Position numbers and translations under genes: made by a program. A stretch of DNA of 64,000 nucleotides. Source: DASXYG01 sp036502625 (GTDB lineage Bacteria; Actinomycetota; Actinomycetes; Streptosporangiales; Streptosporangiaceae). Location of the stretch: assembly GCA_036502625.1 (NCBI GenBank), contig DASXYG010000107.1, positions 1-64,000 of the forward strand. The letters are read 5' to 3'. Below are positions 33,439 to 40,496 of the stretch, one piece after another. The stretch's first letter is position 1. Each line of letters begins with the position of its first letter. Under the pieces are notes generated by a model. It was not told the DNA's origin and made no database searches. It worked only from the letters and a program-made list of their open reading frames with translations.

Positions 33439-33817
33439 CGGGCTCCGCGGGCACGGCGGTGAAGAGCTCGTAGCTGTGGCCGTCGGGGTCGCGGACGTAG
33501 ACGCCGCGGCCGCCGCCGAGGTGGTTGGTCGCGCGGTCCCAGCCGTGCTCCGGGCCCGAGCCGTACGTACTGGCCGGGTCGGCGGCCAGGCGGGCCAGGA
33601 CGGCGTCGAACGTCGCGTCGTCCACGAGGAACGCGTAGTGGCCGGGGGCGACGGTGCCGCGGTCGTCGAAGTCGAGGGTGAGGTCGGGGTTGATCCGCAC
33701 CGGGGCGAACGGGCCCGCGGGCGGGGCGACGCGCAGGCCGAGGAGGGCGGCGAGGAAGCGCGCGGACTCCCGCTTGTCGGTGGCGGGGACGATGGTGTGG
33801 TTCAGCGTGATGGGCAT
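33428..33817 (-). CDS. VOC family protein
   Basis: A 129-residue vicinal-oxygen-chelate protein with two beta-alpha-beta-beta-beta units: LNHTIVPATDKRESARFLAALLGL and APGHYAFLVDD, ending in RGVYVRDPDGHSYELFT with the metal-binding Glu. His7 and Glu near 121 are the expected ligands. It may be a dioxygenase, glyoxalase-like or drug-binding protein. It is divergent from a MarR regulator across a pair of palindromes and overlaps the upstream reductase by 11 bases at its 3' end. Confidence 0.88.
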   Translation of the reverse strand: MPITLNHTIVPATDKRESARFLAALLGLRVAPPAGPFAPVRINPDLTLDFDDRGTVAPGHYAFLVDDATFDAVLARLAADPASTYGSGPEHGWDRATNHLGGGRGVYVRDPDGHSYELFTAVPAEPVTG

Positions 33818-33840
33818 GGCGCTCCCCTGCTCGTAATGTG

Positions 33841-33874
33841 TGCGATTCGCATACGAATATACATGCGTTTCGCA
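33841..33874. promoter_or_regulatory. MarR-type operator: two palindromic boxes in the VOC/MarR gap
   Basis: TGCGATTCGCA (33841-33851) and TGCGTTTCGCA (33864-33874) are near-identical TGCG-N3-CGCA boxes 23 bases apart. An overlapping ATTCG-CATA-CGAAT palindrome lies at 33845-33858. The second box ends 17 bases before the MarR GTG. Confidence 0.72.
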
Positions 33875-33891
33875 CGCGATACGATCGGGGC

Positions 33892-34350
33892 GTGGCGAAC
33901 GAGGTGGAGTCCGGGGCCGACGGCGGGCCGGCGCTGTTCCGGCTGGTGCGGTACTGGTCGCGGCGGTGGAGCGCGCAGGCGTCGCACGAGCTGACCGGCG
34001 AGATGCGGCACGTCCAGCACATCCTGGCCGTGGAGGCGGTGCGCACGGCCGAGGGCGGCGGCGCGGAGGCCACCGTGGCGACGGTCGCGCACCAGCTCGG
34101 CCTCGACCACTCCGGGGCCAGCCGGATCGTGCGCGACGCGGTCGCGGCGGGCTACCTCGTCCGCGCGGTGGCGCCGCAGGACCGGCGGCGCGCGTCGCTG
34201 CGGCTGACCGCCGAGGGGCGGCGGCTGCTGGACGGGGCGCGCGACTGGCAGCGGGCGGCGTACGACGGCCTCACGGCGCAGTGGAGCGCCGAGGACCGGG
34301 AGCGGTTCGCGGGCTACCTGCGGCGCCTGGCCGCCGAGCTGGGGGTCTGA
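33892..34350 (+). CDS. MarR family transcriptional regulator
   Basis: A 152-residue winged-helix protein. VATVAHQLGLDHSGASRIVRDAVAAGYLVRAV is the recognition region, followed by the wing APQDRRRASLRLTAEG. GTG 33892 is chosen because it starts the conserved N-terminal helix and follows the operator boxes. An upstream in-frame start at 33838 would lie inside the operator. It is divergent from the VOC gene, the likely target. It ends 6 bases before the convergent sigma factor gene. Confidence 0.88.
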   Translation: MANEVESGADGGPALFRLVRYWSRRWSAQASHELTGEMRHVQHILAVEAVRTAEGGGAEATVATVAHQLGLDHSGASRIVRDAVAAGYLVRAVAPQDRRRASLRLTAEGRRLLDGARDWQRAAYDGLTAQWSAEDRERFAGYLRRLAAELGV

Positions 34351-34356
34351 TCCGCC

Positions 34357-35682
34357 TTATGCGGGAGGGTCCGCCGGGTCGTCGGCGGCGAGGCGGGCGG
34401 CGCGGCGGGTGAGGTAGCGGCGTTCGGGGGTGCTGGTCGTACGGCGGGCCGCCTCGCGGTAGGACGCGGCGGCGGACGCCAGGGACTCCGGGTCGGCCTG
34501 GAGTTCCAGGAGGTGGGCGCGGGTGGCCAGGAGGCGGTGGTGGGTGGCCATGCGGGGGTCGGCGGACAGGGCGTCGAGGGCGGCCAGGCCGGCGGCGGGG
34601 CCGTGGACCATGGCGAGGGCCACCGCGCGGTTCAAGGTGACCATCGGGTTGGGCTCGAGGCGGCCCAGGACGTCGTACAGGGCGAGGATCTGCGGCCAGT
34701 CGGTGGACTCCACGTCGGGGGCCTCGTCGTGGACGGCCGCGATGGCCGCCTGCACCTGGTACGGGCCGGCGGCGCCGTGCGGCAGCGCGGCGGTGACCAG
34801 GGCGACCCCCTCGGCGATGAGCGCGTGGTCCCACCGGGCGCGGTCCTGCTCGGCCAGCGGGACGAGGTCGCCGCCGGGGCCCGTACGCGCGGGGCGGCGG
34901 GCGTCGGTGAGGAGCATGAGGGCGAGCAGCGCGGCGGTCTCCGGGTCGTCCGGCACGAGGCGGTGCAGCCAGCGGGTGAGGCGGATGGCCTCGGCGGACA
35001 GCTCGGGCGCGGTGAGGGCGTCGCCGCCGCTTGAGGTGTAGCCCTCGTTGAAGACGAGGTAGAGCACGTGGCGCACCTCGCGCAGCCGCGCGGCGTGGCC
35101 GCCGGGCGCGTCGTGGTCGCCGGGCATGCGCAGCGGCGCGGCGGTGCGGATGGTCTGCTTGGCGCGGCTGATGCGCTGGGCCATGGTGGCCTCGGGCACC
35201 AGGAACGCGGCGGCGATCTGGGCGGTGGTCAGGCCGCCGACGGCGCGCAGCGTGAGGGCGACGCGGCTGGGGGCCGAGAGGTCGGGGTGGCAGCACAGGA
35301 ACAGCAGGGCCAGGGAGTCGTCGCGGTCGGTGGGCGACTCGGCGTCGGCGGGGCGCCCGACCCGCTCGGACTGCGGTGTGGCCAGCATGACGTGGTCCTC
35401 GCGGCGGCGCCTGGCGTGCTCGCCGCGCACCTGGTCGACGAGCTTGCGCGCGCCGACCGCGACAAGCCAGCCGCGCGGGTTCGCGGGCACCCCCTCGGCG
35501 GGCCACTGGAGCGCGGCGGCGAGCAGCGCCTCCTGGCAGGCGTCCTCGCAGGCGTCGAACTGCCCGTAGCGGCGCACGAGCGTGGTGAGGACCCGCGGCG
35601 CGAGCGAGCGCAGCAGGTCCTCCACGCGTACGGCGGCGTCGCCCGGCGGCGCGTCCGCCTCGTCCGCGGGCCGTGGGCTCAC
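34357..35682 (-). CDS. ECF42-type RNA polymerase sigma factor (SigJ-like with DUF6596/TPR-like C-terminus)
   Basis: A 441-residue protein. The sigma-2 region is in VLTTLVRRYGQFDACEDACQEALLAA, sigma-4 in LRAVGGLTTAQIAAAFLVPEATMAQRISRAKQTIR, and the long C-terminal extension carries VLYLVFNEGYTSSGGD and HRLVPDDPETAALLALMLL. This fused architecture defines ECF42 sigma factors, which have no anti-sigma factor and are always paired with YciI/DGPF proteins, as here. Start GTG 35682 overlaps the YciI stop (GTGA). Confidence 0.92.
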   Translation of the reverse strand: MSPRPADEADAPPGDAAVRVEDLLRSLAPRVLTTLVRRYGQFDACEDACQEALLAAALQWPAEGVPANPRGWLVAVGARKLVDQVRGEHARRRREDHVMLATPQSERVGRPADAESPTDRDDSLALLFLCCHPDLSAPSRVALTLRAVGGLTTAQIAAAFLVPEATMAQRISRAKQTIRTAAPLRMPGDHDAPGGHAARLREVRHVLYLVFNEGYTSSGGDALTAPELSAEAIRLTRWLHRLVPDDPETAALLALMLLTDARRPARTGPGGDLVPLAEQDRARWDHALIAEGVALVTAALPHGAAGPYQVQAAIAAVHDEAPDVESTDWPQILALYDVLGRLEPNPMVTLNRAVALAMVHGPAAGLAALDALSADPRMATHHRLLATRAHLLELQADPESLASAAASYREAARRTTSTPERRYLTRRAARLAADDPADPPA

Positions 35683-36044
35683 GGGTTCTGGGGTGCCTCG
35701 TGCATGATGGGCCAGACCTCGACGGGCTCGGTGTCGGCGAACGGGAAGTCGGCGGCGATCTCCATGGCGCGCGCCTCGTCGGCGCAGTCGACCAGGTAGA
35801 AGCTCGCCATGTACTCCTTGGTCTCCAGGTACGGCCCGTCGGTGACGGCGGGCGCACCGGCCGCGCGGCGGACGAGGCGGGCGTTGACCGCGTCGGCCAG
35901 GCCGTACGCCCCGAGCAGTTCGCCGCTCGCGGCGTACTTCGTGTTGAAGGCGTCGACCTTGGCGATCTCGTCGGGCCAGGACTCGCCGGCGCCCAGGGTG
36001 TCCCACTTCTCCTGGTTGCCGTAGATCATCAGCAGGTACTTCAT
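35679..36044 (-). CDS. YciI (DGPF-domain) family protein, ECF42 partner
   Basis: A 121-residue protein with MKYLLMIYGNQEKWDTL and the signature VTDGPYLETKEYMASFYLVD (DGPF-like, here DGPY). It belongs to the YCII superfamily of dimeric ferredoxin-like proteins. Members next to ECF42 genes are conserved partners or targets of the sigma factor, and their biochemical role is unresolved. It overlaps the sigma gene by 4 bases and is upstream of it, so both are translated from one message. Confidence 0.93.
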   Translation of the reverse strand: MKYLLMIYGNQEKWDTLGAGESWPDEIAKVDAFNTKYAASGELLGAYGLADAVNARLVRRAAGAPAVTDGPYLETKEYMASFYLVDCADEARAMEIAADFPFADTEPVEVWPIMHEAPQNP

Positions 36045-36156
36045 CTCGGTTTCCTCTCCGGCGGCGCGCCGTGGTGCGGCCCGCGTTCATCATCGGGTCG
36101 GAGCCGTACGGCCGTCCTCGACATCACCGGGGGGCCTTCCCGGAAAAATTCTCCGG

Positions 36157-36606
36157 TCATTGCACGTCGAACTCGTTGCCCTCGGGGTCGGCCATGGTCA
36201 CGTGGTGGCTCCCGCGCTCCTGGACGACGGCAAGCACGGTGGCGCCGCGGGACTCCAGCCGCTCGACCTCGGCGTCTCGCCCGTCGGGGCCGATGTGGAG
36301 GTCGATGTGCATCCGGTTCTTCACGGCCTTGGGCTCGGGGACGGCCTGGAAGAGGATGCGGCGGCCGAGGCCCGTGTCGGACTCGGGGTCGTGCGGGTCG
36401 TCGGGGTGGCGCACGGCGGCCAGCTCCGCGAACGCGGCGCGGCCGCCGACGGTCGTGACGTCGGCGTCGGTGAGCGCGCCGAAACCGCGCAGCCGCGCGA
36501 TCAGCGCGCTGTGGTCCTCCATGACGTAGCCGAGGGCCTCGGCCCAGAACGCGGCGAGCCGGTTCGCGTCGGCGCAGTCGACGACGAGCTTCCACTGGAC
36601 GGCCAT
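36157..36606 (-). CDS. VOC family protein (glyoxalase-like)
   Basis: A 149-residue protein starting MAVQWKLVVDCADANRLAAFWAEALGY, with AVPEPKAVKNRMHIDLHIGPDGR and VTMADPEGNEFDVQ. This is the actinobacterial glyoxalase-like domain subgroup, with no assigned reaction. Start ATG 36606 follows GAGGGGGAGCAC, a good SD. It is separate from the YciI/sigma pair, from which it is about 110 bases upstream. Confidence 0.9.
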   Translation of the reverse strand: MAVQWKLVVDCADANRLAAFWAEALGYVMEDHSALIARLRGFGALTDADVTTVGGRAAFAELAAVRHPDDPHDPESDTGLGRRILFQAVPEPKAVKNRMHIDLHIGPDGRDAEVERLESRGATVLAVVQERGSHHVTMADPEGNEFDVQ

Positions 36607-36672
36607 GTGCTCCCCCTCGTGAACAGGTACGAGCCGCCACGGTAACGGCCGGTACCGACATTTCCGCGGGGG

Positions 36673-37545
36673 TCAGGGCGCGGCGGCGATGCGTGGCGCG
36701 GGCGGCGCCGTGTCCATCCACGCGAAGCTGCGCCCGGCGTCGCTGATCAGCGGGCAGACGTTGCAGAAGCCGCGCGCGGGGTCGGCCTTGTAGCGGAAGC
36801 AGCAGGTGCCGAACACCAGCCAGGTGCCGTCCCAGTCGCCGCCGGCGCGGTCGAAGCCCTGGACGGGGAACGGCCGCGGCCGGAAGCTCATCTTGGGCAC
36901 GGCGTGGGCGATGGCGTCGGTGAGCCGCTCGGCGCGGCGCCACGCGATGCCGGTGTCGTAGCCGCTGTCCTTGGCGGCGCGCAGCATCTGGGCGTGCAGC
37001 AGGTCGGCGACCCGGCCCCACATGACGCGCAGGCCCATGCGGGTCTGGTCGTGGATGGCGGTGAACACCGGGGTGAACGCGGCGGCGATGCGGCCGGCGA
37101 CCCAGGCGTCGAGCGCGGCCGCGTCGGCGACGACCACGGCGTCGGGGTGGTCGGCGGCCGGGCGGTCGCCGATGACGGCGGCGGTGCCGTGGCCGAGCGC
37201 CACCTGGACGATGGCCGCGCCGTCGCGGCGCACCCACACGTTGGACGGGGTCAGGTCGGGCGCGCAGCCGTCGAGGTAGACGGCCTGGGAGGTGAAGTCG
37301 AGCAGCGCCTTGGTGAGGACGTCGCACATGTTGACCGCGGCGGCGTGCTGCTGGTCGTAGCCGACGGCGCGGGTGTCGCGCAGCCAGGCGGCGATCTGCG
37401 TCGGGACGGCGAGCTTGTCGAGGCGGGTCCACCGGCCGTGGCCGCCGCCGGTGACGGTGGACGAGCTGACCACGGAGCCGGCGCCGCGGCGCGTGACCGT
37501 GTCGGACAGCGGATGTCCCGCCGGGAATCCGCTCCGGTCACACAT
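36673..37545 (-). CDS. FhuF-like ferric-siderophore reductase-type protein with C-terminal 2Fe-2S motif
   Basis: A 290-residue protein. The N-terminal half resembles IucA/FhuF-type ferric iron reductases (VNMCDVLTKALLDFTSQAVY, DLTPSNVWV). The end carries CCFRYKADPARGFCNVCPL, the CC-x10-C-x2-C cluster of FhuF_C proteins. It should release iron from siderophores by reduction in the cytoplasm. ATG 37545 has SD GGAG 8 bases upstream. An IdeR/DmdR-type iron box lies at 37602-37620, so expression is probably iron-repressed. No siderophore transporter or synthase is next to it. Confidence 0.85.
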   Translation of the reverse strand: MCDRSGFPAGHPLSDTVTRRGAGSVVSSSTVTGGGHGRWTRLDKLAVPTQIAAWLRDTRAVGYDQQHAAAVNMCDVLTKALLDFTSQAVYLDGCAPDLTPSNVWVRRDGAAIVQVALGHGTAAVIGDRPAADHPDAVVVADAAALDAWVAGRIAAAFTPVFTAIHDQTRMGLRVMWGRVADLLHAQMLRAAKDSGYDTGIAWRRAERLTDAIAHAVPKMSFRPRPFPVQGFDRAGGDWDGTWLVFGTCCFRYKADPARGFCNVCPLISDAGRSFAWMDTAPPAPRIAAAP

Positions 37546-37601
37546 CGGGGTCTCCAACCGCCGTTCCCCCTCGGCTCACGAAGTCATCAGTGTTCCCAAC
37601 G

Positions 37602-37620
37602 ACAGGTAAGCCTAACCTTA
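37602..37620 (-). promoter_or_regulatory. IdeR/DmdR-type iron box
   Basis: On the minus strand TAAGGTTAGGCTTACCTGT matches the 19-bp IdeR/DmdR consensus at 14 of 19 positions, or 16 allowing its usual W/S degeneracy, with the AGGTTAGGCT core intact. It sits 57 bases upstream of the FhuF-like gene, the expected place for iron-dependent repression. Confidence 0.85.
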
Positions 37621-37658
37621 TTCCTATTGGCAAGGGACGGCGGCCCCCGCCGCGCCGG

Positions 37659-38597
37659 TCACCCGGCGGCGTACGCGCGGCGCAGTTCCTCCGTACGGTC
37701 GGCCGGCCACGGGCAGACCTCGGTGCCGCGCAGGTGGGCGGCGAAGACCTCCATCTGGGTGTGCCAGGCGGCCAGGGCGGTGGCGCGGGCGGCGGGGTCG
37801 TCGCCGGTCAGGGTCTGGGTGACGATGACGAGCGTGCCCTGCGGGACGACCTCGGCGCTCCAGCGCACCTCGCCGCCGCCGGATCCGTACGCGAGCGCGT
37901 GCTCCCCGCCGTCCCCGCCGTCCGCGCCGTCGCCCGCCGCCTCGGTGACGGCCCCGGCCGGGACGTAGCCGTTGGTGAACCGGATCGGCGGCGCCTGCCC
38001 CACCGTCGGCTCCGCGCCGTCGGTGAGCGCCGCCCAGACGCCCTTGTGCTGCGGGAACAGCCGCTCCACGCGCAGCGTCCAGCGGCCGGCGCCGTGTTCG
38101 GCGGTGCCGTGCAGCAGGCCGAACTGGGCGTGCAGCCGCTCGTGGTCGGCGATGTACCGCTCCTCGGTCATCTGCTGGACGGGCGTGCCGTCGACGACGG
38201 ACGCCATGGCGTCCAGGCAGGCGTTCCATCCGGCCGCGAAGCTGCCCGCGCGGGTGCGGTTGCCGTTGTCGAAGGCGTGGGTGAAGACCAGCTCGCAGCC
38301 GTCGCCCGCGGGCGTCAGCTCGATGCGCAGCGCCTCGCCGTTCCAGGTGAACGCGAAGACGCGCGGCTCCTCGACCTCGGTGATGACGCCGTCGCCGCCG
38401 TCGGTCCCGCCGAACGCGCCGAACGTGATCTGCTCCCCCACGGCGAGCCGCATGTTCATCTTGGCGGGAAACCACTCCGCCAGGTGGCCGGGTTCGGTGA
38501 CGGCGCGCCAGACCTTCTGCGGCGGGTGGGGCAGGAAGCGCTGGAACCGCAGCACATCGCGGCCGTCGTCGGTGCGCAGCTCGGTGTCGGTGTCCAT
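37659..38597 (-). CDS. SRPBCC/AHSA1-domain protein, tandem
   Basis: A 312-residue protein with two AHSA1/START-like halves. The first opens FQRFLPHPPQKVWRAVTEPG, with LAEWFPAKMNMRLAVGEQITF, EVEEPRVFAFTW and ELVFTHAFDNGNRTRAGSFA. The second begins near GRWTLRVERLFPQHKGVWAA and is less conserved. It starts 5 bases after the ArsR stop. ArsR-SRPBCC operons are common in bacteria. The SRPBCC protein is thought to bind a hydrophobic ligand or act as a chaperone-like factor, and its role is unknown. Confidence 0.88.
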   Translation of the reverse strand: MDTDTELRTDDGRDVLRFQRFLPHPPQKVWRAVTEPGHLAEWFPAKMNMRLAVGEQITFGAFGGTDGGDGVITEVEEPRVFAFTWNGEALRIELTPAGDGCELVFTHAFDNGNRTRAGSFAAGWNACLDAMASVVDGTPVQQMTEERYIADHERLHAQFGLLHGTAEHGAGRWTLRVERLFPQHKGVWAALTDGAEPTVGQAPPIRFTNGYVPAGAVTEAAGDGADGGDGGEHALAYGSGGGEVRWSAEVVPQGTLVIVTQTLTGDDPAARATALAAWHTQMEVFAAHLRGTEVCPWPADRTEELRRAYAAG

Positions 38598-38602
38598 ATC
38601 GG

Positions 38603-38944
38603 TCAGTCCTTCGTCGTCGTGCCGGGCGTGCCGGGGTCGTCGGGCATGGTGTCGAGGTGGGCGGCCAGGGCGTCCAGGGAGCCGGCCCACAGCGCGCGGT
38701 ACGGCGCGAGCCAGTCGTCGAGCTCGGCCAGCGGCGCGGACCGCAGTTCGTACCAGCGGGTCTGGCGGTCCGGGCGGACGCTGACCAGCCCGGCGTCGCG
38801 CAGCACCCGCAGGTGCTTGGACGTGCCCGGCTGGGTGAGGCCGAGCGCCTCGGACAGTTCGCCGACCGAGCGCGGCCGTTCGCGGAGCATGTCGAGCATG
38901 CGCCGCCGGGCCGGCTCAGCGATCACATCGAATACGGTGGCCAC
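38603..38944 (-). CDS. ArsR family winged-helix repressor
   Basis: A 113-residue protein: FDVIAEPARRRMLDMLRERP, LTQPGTSKHLRVLRDAGLVS and RQTRWYELRSAPLAELDDWL. The SRPBCC-associated ArsR subgroup has this W-rich end. The GTG at 38944 is chosen because a -35/-10 pair (TTGCGG, 18 bases, TATGTT) places the transcription start on this codon, giving a leaderless message. It leads the ArsR-SRPBCC operon and likely represses it. Confidence 0.9.
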   Translation of the reverse strand: MATVFDVIAEPARRRMLDMLRERPRSVGELSEALGLTQPGTSKHLRVLRDAGLVSVRPDRQTRWYELRSAPLAELDDWLAPYRALWAGSLDALAAHLDTMPDDPGTPGTTTKD

Positions 38945-38950
38945 ACGTGC

Positions 38951-38980
38951 AACATACCCGAGATCGCATATAACCCGCAA
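38951..38980 (-). promoter_or_regulatory. Leaderless promoter of the ArsR-SRPBCC operon
   Basis: On the minus strand TTGCGG (38980-38975) and TATGTT (38956-38951) are 18 bases apart. The GTG start codon begins 7 bases after the -10. No SD is present. Confidence 0.65.
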
Positions 38981-39056
38981 GGCATGTACGGCGGGGATGT
39001 GCGGCGGCCCCGGTCCGTACGGGCCGGGGCCGCGGTGGTCGCGTGCGGTCGGGGGC

Positions 39057-40235
39057 TCAGGCGGTGGCGAGCAGCCCCTGGCGGACGAGCTCGTCGGCGA
39101 ACGCGTGCACGGTGGCGGCGTCCAGTTCGGGGGCGGCGGCGGTGAGCTCGGCGAGGGTGTGCGGCGCGCAGTCCAGCAGCGCGCGCAGCAGCGGGGTGGC
39201 CGCGGCGGCGAAGGTGTAGCGGCGGCCGTCGGCGTCGACCTCCGTGACGTCGGGGTGGGCGCGCAGCACGGCGCGCGGCACCACCAGGCGCACGCTCGTG
39301 GCCGGGTCGTCGGGCAGCCCCTGGTGCACGGAGTACGGCAGGCTCGCGCCGCCGCGCGGCGGCGCCTGGCCGTCGCGTGCGGCGAAGAACCGGTCGAGGA
39401 CGTCGGGCTCGGCGAGGTCGGCGGCCAGCGCCTCGGCGAGCTCCTTCACCCGCTGCCGCTGGGCCTCCGGCGGGCCGAAGCGCGGGAGGTCCTGGCGTGC
39501 GAGGTCGAGGCGGCGCAGTTCGTCGGCGACCCAGGCGGCCAGGTCGACGCCGTTGGCGCCGGTGAACCCGAACGTCAGGTGGACGCTCGGCTCGGTCATC
39601 GCGGACGCGTCGTGCCACCAGCCGCGCGGGACGTGCAGGGCGTCGCCCGCGGTGAGGATGAAGTCGTTGGCCGGCTCGCCCACGGGCGGCTCGGGGGGCG
39701 CGACGTCGCGGCGCGTGGGGTGCGGGCGGGTGGGGCCGAAGACCCGCCAGTGCTTGCGGCCGTGGATCTGCACGACCAGGACGTCGTGGTCGTCCCAGTG
39801 GGTGTCGAAGCCGTGCACGGCGCCGAAGCTGGCGTAGCAGTTGACCTGGACGCGTTCGCGCAGCCGGTGCTCGAGGTCGGTGGCGAGGTCGTCGATGGGC
39901 CCGTACAGCTCGTCGATGGAGTCGATCACCAGCGTGGCGCCGTCGCGGATCGCGGCGGCCAGGCTGCCGTACTGGATGCGCTGGTAGGAGCCGCCGCGGC
40001 GGAGCGCGACGTCGGTGGTGTAGGTCGCGGGGTCGACGCGGTCGCCGCCCTGGGCCAGCCGCAGCCGCGGCGTCTCCAGGCGGTGGCGGCGGAGGATGTC
40101 ATTGAGCGCGGGCCACGGCAGCAGACCGGTGAACCGGTCCGCCGCGCCGCGGAACACTTCCATGCGCCGCCCCCAGACGGCGCCGAGGAACTCCTCGACG
40201 CCGTAGGGCGCGACCAGCTCGGACAGGCCGGTCAT
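39057..40235 (-). CDS. JmjC/cupin-4-type 2-oxoglutarate-dependent hydroxylase (ROXA-like)
   Basis: A 392-residue protein of the cupin_4/ribosomal-oxygenase-like fold. The iron ligands are His146 and Asp148 in DTHWDDHDVL and a distal His in SVHLTFGF (about 219). Lys161 in HGRKHWRVFGP is placed to bind 2-oxoglutarate. DALHVPRGWWHDA is the family's conserved strand, and the C-terminal winged-helix-like part follows (LLRALLDCAPHTLAELTAA). ROXA enzymes hydroxylate ribosomal proteins, and some relatives modify peptides. A 35-codon ORF ends 20 bases upstream, so the peptide itself may be the substrate. Confidence 0.87.
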   Translation of the reverse strand: MTGLSELVAPYGVEEFLGAVWGRRMEVFRGAADRFTGLLPWPALNDILRRHRLETPRLRLAQGGDRVDPATYTTDVALRRGGSYQRIQYGSLAAAIRDGATLVIDSIDELYGPIDDLATDLEHRLRERVQVNCYASFGAVHGFDTHWDDHDVLVVQIHGRKHWRVFGPTRPHPTRRDVAPPEPPVGEPANDFILTAGDALHVPRGWWHDASAMTEPSVHLTFGFTGANGVDLAAWVADELRRLDLARQDLPRFGPPEAQRQRVKELAEALAADLAEPDVLDRFFAARDGQAPPRGGASLPYSVHQGLPDDPATSVRLVVPRAVLRAHPDVTEVDADGRRYTFAAAATPLLRALLDCAPHTLAELTAAAPELDAATVHAFADELVRQGLLATA

Positions 40236-40255
40236 CGATGTTGCCTGCCCTTTGT

Positions 40256-40363
40256 TCAGTCGTTGCCGTCGTTGTCGGTCAGTGCCGCGGTCGCGCGGTC
40301 GCGCGCCGTGTCCAGCGGCTCGACCGACAGCAGCAGGGTCGTGGCTTCCGGTGTGCTCGACAT
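40256..40363 (-). CDS. 35-residue peptide, candidate substrate of the JmjC-type hydroxylase
   Basis: ORF encoding MSSTPEATTLLLSVEPLDTA then RDRATAALTDNDGND and a TGA. SD AGGA lies 6 bases before the ATG, and the JmjC gene starts 20 bases after the stop behind its own purine-rich site. The peptide has a hydrophobic patch (TLLLSV) followed by an Asp/Asn-rich tail (TDNDGND). This layout, a recognition segment plus a C-terminal tail rich in Asp and Asn (typical JmjC/FIH-type targets), is what a RiPP precursor would show. That function is inferred and nothing else supports it yet. Confidence 0.6.
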   Translation of the reverse strand: MSSTPEATTLLLSVEPLDTARDRATAALTDNDGND

Positions 40364-40496
40364 AGGCCATCCTTTCGTCCCCCGAGACGGTTGGCCGCCC
40401 GCGCCGTTCGGGGTCCCGGCGGCGGGCACGGTCGCATGAACGACCCACAGCCACTATTAACCCCCACAGGTAGGGACGAAACCGACTTCGTTCCGT

